A stretch of 21,511 nt of DNA from Oscillospiraceae bacterium (GTDB lineage Bacteria > Bacillota > Clostridia > Oscillospirales > Acutalibacteraceae). Made by a program: the position numbers and the translations under genes. Below, piece by piece: positions 1 to 6,499 of this stretch. How positions within the stretch are numbered: position 1 is the first letter of the stretch; the number at the start of each line of letters is the position of its first letter. The notes beneath the pieces were generated by a model. It did no database searches and was not told the origin of the DNA. It saw nothing but the letters and a program-made list of their open reading frames with translations. The stretch spans positions 1 through 21,511 of the forward strand of contig CACYHJ010000012.1 in NCBI GenBank assembly GCA_902774165.1, in the 5' to 3' direction.

Positions 1-16
1 AAATTCGCCCGCAAGC

Positions 17-118
17 TCGCGAAGCGAATTTAGCTCCCGAAGGGAATTTAGCTGGCCGCAGGTCAATTTAGCTCGCCGTAAGGCGAATTTAGCTGCGGCT
101 CACTTCCTTACGGAAGGC
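17..118. repeat. Mini-hairpin array with AATTTAGCT linkers
   Basis: Four copies of the linker AATTTAGCT (27-35, 45-53, 65-73, 86-94) alternate with short inverted repeats: TCGC-GAA-GCGA (17-27), CCC-GAA-GGG (36-44), GGCC-GCA-GGTC (54-64, one G-T pair) and CGCC-GTAA-GGCG (74-85). A fifth, larger structure follows, with CTTCC-TTAC-GGAAG nested inside GCGGC/GCCGC (about 95-124). The period is 18-21 bp and every hairpin word differs. The array lies just downstream of trxB and reaches towards the window edge, so it may continue outside. No open reading frame of interest covers it. It is not CRISPR-like: the constant part is only 9 bp and the variable parts are palindromes. Confidence 0.85.
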
Positions 119-146
119 GCCGCTCGGGACTGTATTTTTCGTTTTT

Positions 147-1061
147 TTACAGTTCATTGATATACCTGCACGCCGCAAGCGCCGCGGTGGCGCCGTCGGC
201 GGAGGCGGTGGTGAGCTGGCGCACCTGCTTTGAGCGGCAGTCGCCGGCGACAAACACGCCGGGCGTCTTCGTGACGCAGGATTCATCGGAATCGAAATAG
301 CCCCAGGCGTTCAGGTCCGCAAGGTCCTTGTACGGCTCGTTTTCGGGGATCAGGCCGATGGCGACGAACAGGCCGTCGCAGGCGACCGTCTGTTTTTCGC
401 CCGTATCGCGGTCGGAATATTCCACGCCGCGCAGCTCGCCGTTCTCCGTGACGAGGGCTTCGATCTTCGTGTTCACGATTCCGCGGACGTTCTCCCGCGC
501 GAAAAGAACCTGCTGCAGCCGTTCCTCGCCGGTGAAGCGCGGCAGATCCTGCAGCAAAATGACCTCCCTGCACTTTTCGGAGAGCAGGATCGCCTCCTGC
601 AGGGCGGAATTGCCGCCGCCCGCCACACAGACGGTCTTGCCCGCGTAGAAGTCGCCGTCGCAGACCGCGCAGAAGCTGATCCCCTCGCCGACAAGCTCTT
701 CCTCGCCCTCGAGGCCCAGCATCCGGTGTTTCACGCCCGTGGCGATAATGACGGCTTTCGCTTCATATTCGCCGCCCTCCTCGGTGAGGACGGTCTTTGT
801 TTTTCCGTCGTCCCGGATCCCGGTCACGGTCTCGAACTCGATCTCGGCGCCCTGCTTCATGATCTGGTCCAGCATCGCGTCGGCGAACTCGTTACCGCTC
901 ATGGAGAAGGTGCCGGGATAGTTTTCCACCTTCGGCGAATGGGTGATCTGCCCGCCGAAGCCGGCCTTTTCAATCACGAGGGCGGATTTTCCGTTGCGCA
1001 CCGCGTACAGCGCCGCGGTCATGCCGGCGGGCCCGCCGCCGATGATAACGATATCGTACAT
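147..1061 (-). CDS. trxB: Thioredoxin reductase-like flavoprotein
   Basis: 304 residues, the usual length for bacterial low-molecular-weight thioredoxin reductase, a cytoplasmic FAD enzyme that reduces thioredoxin-like proteins. Visible motifs: FAD-binding GGGPAGMTAA (about 8-17), redox pair CAVC (Cys131, Cys134), second Rossmann motif GGGNSA (148-153) and C-terminal FAD motif VAGDCR followed by RQLTTASADGATAA. The ATG has GGAGG 7 nt upstream. The HRRxxxR segment that binds the NADPH 2'-phosphate in classical enzymes is absent; the corresponding stretch reads LLQDLPRFTGEERLQ. The electron donor is therefore uncertain (NADH, ferredoxin or other). It lies downstream of nrdD on the same strand, separated by a hairpin terminator and a repeat element, which suggests a role in reducing the redoxin domain fused to NrdD. 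Family assignment is firm; the donor and the NrdD link are inferred. Confidence 0.93.
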   Translation of the reverse strand: MYDIVIIGGGPAGMTAALYAVRNGKSALVIEKAGFGGQITHSPKVENYPGTFSMSGNEFADAMLDQIMKQGAEIEFETVTGIRDDGKTKTVLTEEGGEYEAKAVIIATGVKHRMLGLEGEEELVGEGISFCAVCDGDFYAGKTVCVAGGGNSALQEAILLSEKCREVILLQDLPRFTGEERLQQVLFARENVRGIVNTKIEALVTENGELRGVEYSDRDTGEKQTVACDGLFVAIGLIPENEPYKDLADLNAWGYFDSDESCVTKTPGVFVAGDCRSKQVRQLTTASADGATAALAACRYINEL

Positions 1062-1076
1062 TTCTGTTCCTCCGTT

Positions 1077-1264
1077 TAATTAAATGGATAATGGACAATG
1101 GAGAATGGATAATGTCGGTGGATTCGCTTCGCGAATCTCATTATAGTGTCTGTATATTTTTATGCTGTGTTCAAAACGGAAATATTTGATGAGACATGTT
1201 TATCAATCGGGTACGGGCGAAGCCCGTCCTTAATTATCCATTGTTCATTGTCCATTGTTCATTA
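1077..1264. repeat. Symmetric composite repeat element (heptamer arrays plus mini-hairpins)
   Basis: Two heptanucleotide arrays face each other. The left (1083-1114) has four full AATGGAN units; the right (1236-1263) has four units that read AATGGAY/AATGAAC on the other strand. Inside them are two mini-hairpins: GATTCGC-TTC-GCGAATC (1121-1137) and ACGGGC-GAA-GCCCGT (1213-1227). The order is heptamers, hairpin, about 75 bp unique core, hairpin, inverted heptamers, bounded by TTAATTA-like ends (about 1077 and 1230). No protein is encoded. It fills the nrdD-trxB gap, so the trxB promoter must lie inside it or be absent; a minus-strand TATAAT occurs at 1140-1145 but lacks a convincing -35. It resembles a non-autonomous miniature element by symmetry only; no target-site duplication was identified. 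Confidence 0.75.
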
Positions 1265-1266
1265 AT

Positions 1267-1308
1267 AAAATGATTTGCGGGACGGCTTCGCCGCCCCGCG
1301 GATCATTT
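1267..1308 (-). terminator. Hairpin terminator at the nrdD stop codon
   Basis: A long imperfect inverted repeat runs from AAAATGAT (1267-1274) to ATCATTTT (1301-1308). It has a GC-rich upper stem and a GAA loop on the minus strand (TTC at 1287-1289 region). The minus-strand 3' arm ends in ATTTTATTA. It begins at the last base of the nrdD stop codon, so it probably ends or attenuates the nrdD transcript before trxB. The loop is the same C-GAA-G type as the repeats elsewhere in the window. Confidence 0.65.
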
Positions 1309-3713
1309 TATTTTTTCATCAGCCAGCCCTTGATGTCGGACACGCCGCGATACTTCTCAAAGCTGTCGCCGCTGACAATCACCAGCGTGGGAGCCTGTTT
1401 GACGCCGAACTTTTCGACCAGGTCTTTTTCCTCGTTGGCGTTGAGCGCGGAATAAACGATCCCGGCCTTGTCAAGCAGCGCCATCGCCGCCTTGCAGTTG
1501 GGGCAGGTGGGCGTCTTGAAGAGGATCACATCGCCGCAGGCCTCTTCCTGGGCGGGAGCCGACGCTGCGACGGACGCCGCCGGGGCGGGCGCCGAAGCGG
1601 GCTCGTCCACCGGCGCGGGATTCGGGCCGGTATGGGTCAGGCGGGAATGACCGATGTTGTAAACCAGACGGTCTTTATATTCCTGCGCCTTGCCCTCGTT
1701 CCAGTTCTGCACCGGGCGGTAGTAACCGGTGATGCGGCTGTATACCTCAGTGGGCGCGCCGCAGATGGGGCACTTCGTCTGCTCACCGGTCAGATATCCG
1801 TGATCCTTGCAGACCGAGTAGGTCGGGGACATGGTGTAATAGGGCAGCTTGTAGTTCTCGGCGATCTTGCGCACGAGGTTTGCCGCCGCCTTCCAGTCGG
1901 GCAGTTTCTCACCCAGGAAGGCGTGGAACACGGTGCCGGAGGTGTAAAGGGTCTGCAGGTCGTCCTGAATATCCAGCGCGCTGAACACGTCCTCGGTGTA
2001 GCCCACGGGCAGATGCGAGGAGTTGGTGTAATAGGGCGTGCCGTTCATGTTGGCGGTGATGATATCCGGGAAATCCTCCTTATCGTGCTTCGCGAAGCGG
2101 TAGGTGGTGGACTCGGCGGGGGTCGCCTCCAGATTGTAAAGGTCGCCGTACATTTCCTGATAATCGGACAGGCGCTCGCGCATATGGTTGAGCACGTCGC
2201 GGGTGAAGCGCTGGACCTTCGGGCTCGTCAGGTCGGCGCGCAGCCATTTGGCGTTGAGGCCCACCTCGTTCATGCCGATCAGGCCGATGGTGGAGAAATG
2301 GTTGGTGAAGGTGCCCAGATAACGCTTGGTGTAGGGATAAAGGCCCTGCTCGAGGAGCTTGGTGATAACGGTGCGCTTGGTTTTGAGGGAACGCGCCGAG
2401 ATATCCATCAGGTTGTCAAGACGGGCGTAGAAATCCTTCTCATCCTTCGCCAGATACGCGATGCGGGGCATATTGATGGTGACCACGCCGATGGAGCCGG
2501 TGGATTCGCCGGAGCCGAAGAAGCCGCCGCTCTTCTTGCGCAGCTCTCTGAGGTCAAGGCGCAGACGGCAGCACATGGACCGCACGTCGCTGGGCTCCAT
2601 ATCGGAGTTGATGTAGTTCGAGAAATAGGGGGTGCCGTATTTCGCGGTCATTTCAAACAGGAGCTTGTTGTTCTCCGTCTCGCTCCAGTCGAAATCGCGG
2701 GTGATGGAATAGGTGGGGATGGGATACTGGAAACCGCGGCCGTTGGCGTCGCCCTCGATCATGATCTCGATGAACGCCTTGTTGACCATATCCATTTCCT
2801 TCTGGCAGTCGCCGTAGGTGAAGTCCATCTCCTTGCCGCCGATGATCGCGGGCAGGTTCTTCAGATCGTTCGGCACGACCCAGTCGAGGGTGATGTTGGA
2901 GAAGGGCGCCTGGGTGCCCCAGCGGCTGGGCGTGTTCACGCCGTAGACGAAGGACTGGATGCACTGCTTGACCGATTTCTGATCAAGGTTGTCCACCTTG
3001 ACAAAGGGCGCAAGGTAGGTATCGAAGGAGGAAAACGCCTGCGCGCCCGCCCACTCGTTCTGCATGATGCCCAGGAAATTGACCATCTGGTTGCAGAGGG
3101 TGGAAAGGTGGTTTGCGGGGGAGGACGTGATCTTGCCGGGAACGCCGCCCAGGCCCTCCTGGATCAGCTGCTTGAGGCTCCAGCCCGCGCAGTAGCCGGT
3201 GAGCATCGAAAGATCGTGCAGATGGATCTCCGCGTTGCGGTGGGCGTTGGCGACTTCCTCGTCATAAACCTCGCTGAGCCAGTAGTTGGCGGTGATGGCG
3301 CCGGAGTTGGAGAGAATCAGGCCGCCCACGGAATAGGTGACGGTGGAATTCTCCTTGACGCGCCAGTCGTTGATCTTGAGGTAGTTGTCCACAAGATCCT
3401 TGTAGTTGAGAAGCGCGGAATTGACGTTGCGGACCTTTTCGCGCTGTTTCCGGTACAGGATATAGATCTTCGCCACATCGGCGTAGCCGGATTCGGACAG
3501 CACCTTTTCGACGGAGTCCTGAATATCCTCAACCGCAATTTTTTCGTCCCGGATCTTTTCGTCAAAATCGGACGTGACCCGCAGGGAGATCATGTCGATC
3601 ACGCTGGGATGGTACTGTTTTTCGGCGGCTTCAAAGGCCTTCGTGATGGCGGCGCTGATTTTTGAAATATCAAAATCAACGACCTTGCCGTCTCTCTTAA
3701 CCACAGTATACAT
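1308..3713 (-). CDS. nrdD: Anaerobic (class III) ribonucleotide reductase with fused glutaredoxin-like domain
   Basis: 801 residues. The enzyme reduces ribonucleotides to deoxyribonucleotides without oxygen, using a glycyl radical made by NrdG. Domains: N-terminal ATP-cone (about 3-90) for allosteric control; catalytic barrel (about 100-690) with CCRLRLDLREL (381 onward) and a GSIGVVTINMPR segment near 406; zinc-binding region with Cys635, His638, Cys648 and Cys651; glycyl radical loop RITGYY with Gly663. Then comes an Ala/Pro-rich linker (about 697-725) and a redoxin domain (about 728-801) with active site CPNC (Cys737, Cys740) and a QAPT cis-proline motif (Pro775). The extra domain makes it longer than a standard NrdD. 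Class III enzymes that use redoxins rather than formate as reductant are known, so the fusion probably supplies the reductant in cis. AAGGAG precedes the ATG. Promoter and NrdR-like boxes lie upstream. Confidence 0.97.
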   Translation of the reverse strand: MYTVVKRDGKVVDFDISKISAAITKAFEAAEKQYHPSVIDMISLRVTSDFDEKIRDEKIAVEDIQDSVEKVLSESGYADVAKIYILYRKQREKVRNVNSALLNYKDLVDNYLKINDWRVKENSTVTYSVGGLILSNSGAITANYWLSEVYDEEVANAHRNAEIHLHDLSMLTGYCAGWSLKQLIQEGLGGVPGKITSSPANHLSTLCNQMVNFLGIMQNEWAGAQAFSSFDTYLAPFVKVDNLDQKSVKQCIQSFVYGVNTPSRWGTQAPFSNITLDWVVPNDLKNLPAIIGGKEMDFTYGDCQKEMDMVNKAFIEIMIEGDANGRGFQYPIPTYSITRDFDWSETENNKLLFEMTAKYGTPYFSNYINSDMEPSDVRSMCCRLRLDLRELRKKSGGFFGSGESTGSIGVVTINMPRIAYLAKDEKDFYARLDNLMDISARSLKTKRTVITKLLEQGLYPYTKRYLGTFTNHFSTIGLIGMNEVGLNAKWLRADLTSPKVQRFTRDVLNHMRERLSDYQEMYGDLYNLEATPAESTTYRFAKHDKEDFPDIITANMNGTPYYTNSSHLPVGYTEDVFSALDIQDDLQTLYTSGTVFHAFLGEKLPDWKAAANLVRKIAENYKLPYYTMSPTYSVCKDHGYLTGEQTKCPICGAPTEVYSRITGYYRPVQNWNEGKAQEYKDRLVYNIGHSRLTHTGPNPAPVDEPASAPAPAASVAASAPAQEEACGDVILFKTPTCPNCKAAMALLDKAGIVYSALNANEEKDLVEKFGVKQAPTLVIVSGDSFEKYRGVSDIKGWLMKK

Positions 3714-3744
3714 ACGCTGTTTTCTCCTTAAATATAGAAAAAAT

Positions 3745-3810
3745 AAATCTCCGGCGCACTCCCGCGCCGTTTTTAAGCTGCAAGAGTAATTATATTAGAA
3801 CCGGAGATTT
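3745..3810. other. Inverted repeat and leader hairpin in the nrdD promoter region
   Basis: AAATCTCCGG (3745-3754) is repeated in inverted form as CCGGAGATTT (3801-3810), with centres 56 bp apart and the -10 box between them. The outer arm lies in the promoter spacer, so the two arms would not both be in the RNA; a DNA-level role or chance is more likely than an RNA stem. Within the transcribed leader there is a compact CGGCGC/GCGCCG hairpin (3752-3769, 6-nt loop), with a T-rich stretch a few bases further down on the minus strand. It could be a weak attenuator. Confidence 0.35.
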
Positions 3811-3817
3811 TTGTCAA
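3789..3817 (-). promoter_or_regulatory. Consensus sigma-A promoter of nrdD
   Basis: On the minus strand TTGACA (3812-3817) and TATAAT (3789-3794) are separated by exactly 17 bp, a perfect match to the housekeeping promoter consensus. Transcription would start near 3782, giving a leader of about 70 nt before the nrdD ATG. This gives nrdD its own promoter although nrdG lies upstream in the same direction. Confidence 0.88.
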
Positions 3818-3859
3818 TATATTGTGGTCAGAAAATTATATAGAATCTATATCTTGTTT
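3812..3859 (-). promoter_or_regulatory. Pair of NrdR-box-like operators
   Basis: NrdR is the conserved repressor of ribonucleotide reductase genes and binds paired boxes whose core is CWATATATWG. Here the proximal core CAATATATTG (3815-3824) matches at all 10 positions and overlaps the -35 hexamer. The distal core CTATATCTTG (3847-3856) matches at 9 of 10. Their centres are 32 bp apart, about three helical turns, which is the spacing typical of NrdR box pairs. The distal box sits just after the nrdG stop codon. Regulation by NrdR is inferred; the nrdR gene is not in this window. Confidence 0.8.
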
Positions 3860-3860
3860 T

Positions 3861-4553
3861 TTAGTCAATTCCACGAAGGCTCGTTTCCGGCACATAAAAT
3901 GCCGCAATGTGTGCAAATTTCTCCATCTGCTCCCTCGACGGAGCGTGCAGATTTCCGAAGGGAACGGAGTCCCGGTCGGTGAACTGCTGCAGGAAATACC
4001 GCTTCGCGCCGCGGATCGTTTCCCCGATTTTTTCAAAATCGGATTCCTCATGGAATTCCGCCACCACCGTGGTGCGGAATTCGTAATCCGTATCGCCCCG
4101 CATCAAAAGATCGACGCTCTCACGGATCGGCGCAAGGTCGATTTTGTCCAGTCCGCAGGTCGCCGCGTATTTTTCGGGGCTGTTTTTGATATCCATCGCC
4201 ACGTAGTCGACGAGCCCCGCGCCGAGAATTTCCCGCAGAAGCGCGGGGTGATTGCCGTTGGTGTCGAGCTTCACGCCGAACCCCATATCCCGGATCTTTT
4301 TCATCAGCTCCGGCAGGTCCTTATGCAGGCAGGGCTCGCCGCCGGTGAAGGCGACGCCGTCAAGCAGCCCCTTGCGCTTTTCGAGGAACGAGAGCAGCGC
4401 CGCGTCGTCCATGACCGGCTGCGCCGTGCCGTCGATCAGCTCAAAGTTATGGCAGAACGGGCAGCGGAAATCGCACCCGCCGAGGAACACCGTGCAGGCG
4501 ACGCGCCCCGGGAAGTCGAGAAGGGTCATTTTCTGAAGGCCGTGGATTTGCAT
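3861..4553 (-). CDS. nrdG: Anaerobic ribonucleotide reductase activating protein (radical SAM)
   Basis: 230 residues. NrdG uses a 4Fe-4S cluster and S-adenosylmethionine to abstract hydrogen from the NrdD glycine, making the glycyl radical. The cluster motif is CDFRCPFC (Cys27, Cys31, Cys34), spaced Cx3Cx2C as in radical SAM enzymes. It is followed by a GGEPCLH segment near 90-96 typical of the SAM-binding region. It is longer than the roughly 155-residue E. coli protein and fits the NrdG2-type branch often paired with NrdD in clostridia. The ATG has AAAGGA about 9 nt upstream, directly after a 35-bp palindrome. It ends 147 bp before nrdD. No clear promoter was found in the repeat-filled gap upstream, so it may be read from the peptidase gene's transcript. 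Confidence 0.95.
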   Translation of the reverse strand: MQIHGLQKMTLLDFPGRVACTVFLGGCDFRCPFCHNFELIDGTAQPVMDDAALLSFLEKRKGLLDGVAFTGGEPCLHKDLPELMKKIRDMGFGVKLDTNGNHPALLREILGAGLVDYVAMDIKNSPEKYAATCGLDKIDLAPIRESVDLLMRGDTDYEFRTTVVAEFHEESDFEKIGETIRGAKRYFLQQFTDRDSVPFGNLHAPSREQMEKFAHIAAFYVPETSLRGID

Positions 4554-4570
4554 AGATATAATCCTTTCAT

Positions 4571-4605
4571 ATTCTGATTTAACGGCGAAGCCGTTAAATC
4601 AGAAT
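4571..4605. repeat. Perfect 35-bp palindrome (16-bp arms, GAA loop)
   Basis: The arms ATTCTGATTTAACGGC and its exact complement enclose GAA at 4587-4589. The apex reads GCGAAGC. On the minus strand it lies immediately before the nrdG ribosome binding site; on the plus strand it is followed by TTTTCT. The same architecture, including a CTGATTT stretch in the arm, recurs at 9781-9819. It could act as a terminator or a structured leader for nrdG, but its match to the other repeats suggests it belongs to a repeat family. Confidence 0.85.
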
Positions 4606-4612
4606 TTTCTCG

Positions 4613-4737
4613 TGTTTGCGCAGCAAACACATATCGAATGCTCGCTTGCGAGCATATATCGAGTTGACCGCAGGTCAACATATCGAATCGCCGTAAGGCG
4701 ATATAGACGGGGCGCAAGCGCCCCGACAAATCAGAAT
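4613..4737. repeat. Mini-hairpin array with ATATCGA linkers
   Basis: Five short inverted repeats are joined by ATATCGA-type linkers (4631-4637, 4656-4662, 4680-4686, variant ATATAGA at 4701-4707). The hairpins are GTTTGC-GCA-GCAAAC (4613-4627), TGCTCGC/GCGAGCA (about 4639-4654), GTTGACC-GCA-GGTCAAC (about 4663-4679), TCGCC-GTAA-GGCGA (about 4688-4701) and GGGGCGC/GCGCCCC (about 4709-4724). Array and preceding palindrome are bracketed by a repeated AAATCAGAATT (about 4596 and 4728). Two of the words, CCGCAGGTCAA and CGCCGTAAGGCGA, also occur in the same order in the array at 17-118, where a different linker is used. It occupies the whole gap between nrdG and the peptidase gene and codes for nothing recognisable. 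Confidence 0.85.
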
Positions 4738-5502
4738 TCACTCCCCATACGCCGCGGCGAATTCCTCTCCGTTGTTCATCCGGTCGATCAGCGCAAGCAG
4801 GCCCTCCCGGCCGTGGGTTTCCATCCATTCGGAGACCTCGTGCTTCGCGATCAGGTAACGGAAATGCCGGTCCTCTTCCGTGCCCGCGTAAAACTCCTCG
4901 CGTTCGTCCATATCCGCAAGGGCGATCGTGTTTTTCCCGTTATCGGTCTGCTCCGCCCATATCGCGGGACTATATTTCTCACGGCAATCATTCTGCGTGG
5001 CGATCCCCTCGTCGAACCAGGTCGGGATGCGTTTGAGCGCTTTTTCCTTAAGCCGGCCGTGCAGCTCCGCGTGGGTGATCTCATGCGCCAGGATATCGAC
5101 GTCCAGATATTCGTCCGACACGCAGATATAGCTTTTCCTGAACGGGAACACGACCGATTGGGTATCGTGGTCCCCGCCGAGCTTTTTCAGCAGCTCCCCG
5201 TCGTCGCAGACGATGACCACCGTCCGGTCCGTGCACTGCAGATCCCCGAAGAACGCGGCGTCCCGCTCCCTCGCGCTGCCGACAAGGGCGGCGACGTCTT
5301 CCTTGTTCCCGGAAAAATTCTGATTGATATAGACGTTCTCGGCGATTTCCTCAAAGTCACCTCTGAGCGGGACCGTCATGCGGTACCCGCCGCCGGTGAA
5401 CTGGAACAGCCAGACGGCCGCGACGACGGGCATCAGGATCGAGATAATCACGGCAAAAGGAGAAATTCTGTTTTTGTCCTTCGCATTCTTTTTGTCTTTC
5501 AT
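4738..5502 (-). CDS. Membrane-anchored zinc metallopeptidase-like protein
   Basis: 254 residues. A charged N-terminus (MKDKKNAKDKNR) precedes one hydrophobic segment (about 15-33), predicting a membrane anchor with the rest outside the cell. The zinc peptidase motif HEITH (His140, Glu141, His144) is followed by WFDEGIA with Glu165, the typical third ligand of gluzincin (peptidase MA-like) proteins. It is likely a secreted, membrane-tethered peptidase; its substrate cannot be read from the sequence. GAAGGAG lies 7 nt before the ATG. It starts 52 bp after the DUF4037 gene and is followed by the hairpin array. The catalytic residues seen are intact, but activity is inferred from the motif only. 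Confidence 0.8.
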   Translation of the reverse strand: MKDKKNAKDKNRISPFAVIISILMPVVAAVWLFQFTGGGYRMTVPLRGDFEEIAENVYINQNFSGNKEDVAALVGSARERDAAFFGDLQCTDRTVVIVCDDGELLKKLGGDHDTQSVVFPFRKSYICVSDEYLDVDILAHEITHAELHGRLKEKALKRIPTWFDEGIATQNDCREKYSPAIWAEQTDNGKNTIALADMDEREEFYAGTEEDRHFRYLIAKHEVSEWMETHGREGLLALIDRMNNGEEFAAAYGE

Positions 5503-5554
5503 GGTGGTTCTCCTTCCTTCTCAGCCGACAGCGCGAAAAACGGTTTTCGCATTC

Positions 5555-6499
5555 TTACTGCGCCGCGGCGAGAATGTGCATGTTCCGTATTTCCCCGTCG
5601 GCGATCCCGTCGTTGACGGAATAGGCGTGCTTTTCGAGGTCGCCGCAGTTCGCTTTCGTGAGATCCTGCCCGATCAGCTCGTCGATCAGGTCCGCGCAGA
5701 TTCCCTCGATCACGTCGGATTTCTCCTCCGCCGTGTCCCCGCCGTTGCCGGTGGTGAGCAGATATTCAAACAGCTCCGCCTCGATCGCCAGCTTCGGCAG
5801 CGCCCTCAGGGCGCGGAAGCCCCATTTATAATACGGAAGATATTGATTGTTCAGCAGGAAGATCGCCGCCATGGCGTTCTTCACGAACTCAAACGCCGCC
5901 ATCTGCGCCGCCGCCTCCTCGCCGTGGGCGAGGCACCGGCGGTAATTGTACTGCCCCGCCTGCGCCGCCAGCAGAAGATGTCCGGCGAGTTTTTTTCTGC
6001 GGATATCCGCGGGATAAGCGCGCAGGTTTTCGCGGATCTGCGACAAAAGCCCGTAGTTGTCGAACCATATTTCGCCGTTCGTCGCCTCGGCAAGCGCCTG
6101 CCCCGGAAGGGTCAGCCACTGCGAAACGGTCAGGATTCCGTCCGCCGCGCCCACCTTTTCGGTAAAGAACTCCTCCACGCGCAGAACGCCCCGCCGGGCG
6201 CCGCCCACGGGCTGCATCAGGGACCGGACCGCGCCGCCGAATTCTTTCGGCAGCTTTGCGTAGGCGCGTTCCAGCAGAAACGCCTGCCGGCGGTCGACGA
6301 CGTCTTCCCCGGGCAGGAAAATGCAGAAGCCGGGTTCAAAATCATGGTCGCGGGACGCGTCGTCGTCGAAACCGAAGCACTCCGAACCCGCGCCGCAGAG
6401 TCCTACGGCAAGAAACGGGAGCAGCTCGGGAAACTGCGCTGTCAGCACCGGCTCACCGTATTCTTTATAATAAGCCTTTGATAATTCCAACCCGTTCAT
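5555..6499 (-). CDS. DUF4037 domain protein (nucleotidyltransferase-like)
   Basis: 314 residues from the chosen start. The N-terminal motif GAGSECFGFDDDASRDHDF (36-54) has the Gly-Ser and spaced Asp residues expected of the nucleotidyltransferase fold, and with the length and helical C-terminal half matches DUF4037 proteins of Firmicutes. No substrate is known for this family to my knowledge; an aminoglycoside-like or small-molecule nucleotidyl transfer is only a guess. The ATG at 6499 overlaps the stop codon of the upstream esterase gene as ATGA, which indicates translational coupling. A GTG two codons earlier (6505) is the alternative start. It is part of the tight hflX-TPR-esterase-DUF4037 group. 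Confidence 0.82.
   Translation of the reverse strand: MNGLELSKAYYKEYGEPVLTAQFPELLPFLAVGLCGAGSECFGFDDDASRDHDFEPGFCIFLPGEDVVDRRQAFLLERAYAKLPKEFGGAVRSLMQPVGGARRGVLRVEEFFTEKVGAADGILTVSQWLTLPGQALAEATNGEIWFDNYGLLSQIRENLRAYPADIRRKKLAGHLLLAAQAGQYNYRRCLAHGEEAAAQMAAFEFVKNAMAAIFLLNNQYLPYYKWGFRALRALPKLAIEAELFEYLLTTGNGGDTAEEKSDVIEGICADLIDELIGQDLTKANCGDLEKHAYSVNDGIADGEIRNMHILAAAQ

Noticed and set aside
17..118. CRISPR array
   Set aside because: Repeats are only 9 bp, the period is about 20 bp, the spacers are palindromes and no cas genes are nearby.
1077..1264. Insertion sequence remnant
   Set aside because: There is no transposase fragment and no visible target-site duplication; only the symmetry supports mobility, so it was recorded as a repeat element.
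1275..3665. A 796-codon open frame on the plus strand opposite nrdD
   Set aside because: It is the antisense shadow of a clear nrdD gene. Its product is low-complexity, rich in Gly, Val, His and Arg, with no recognisable domain and no ribosome binding site.
4571..4605. Ordinary terminator for a plus-strand gene
   Set aside because: No plus-strand gene ends nearby, and the hairpin matches the repeat family seen at other sites.
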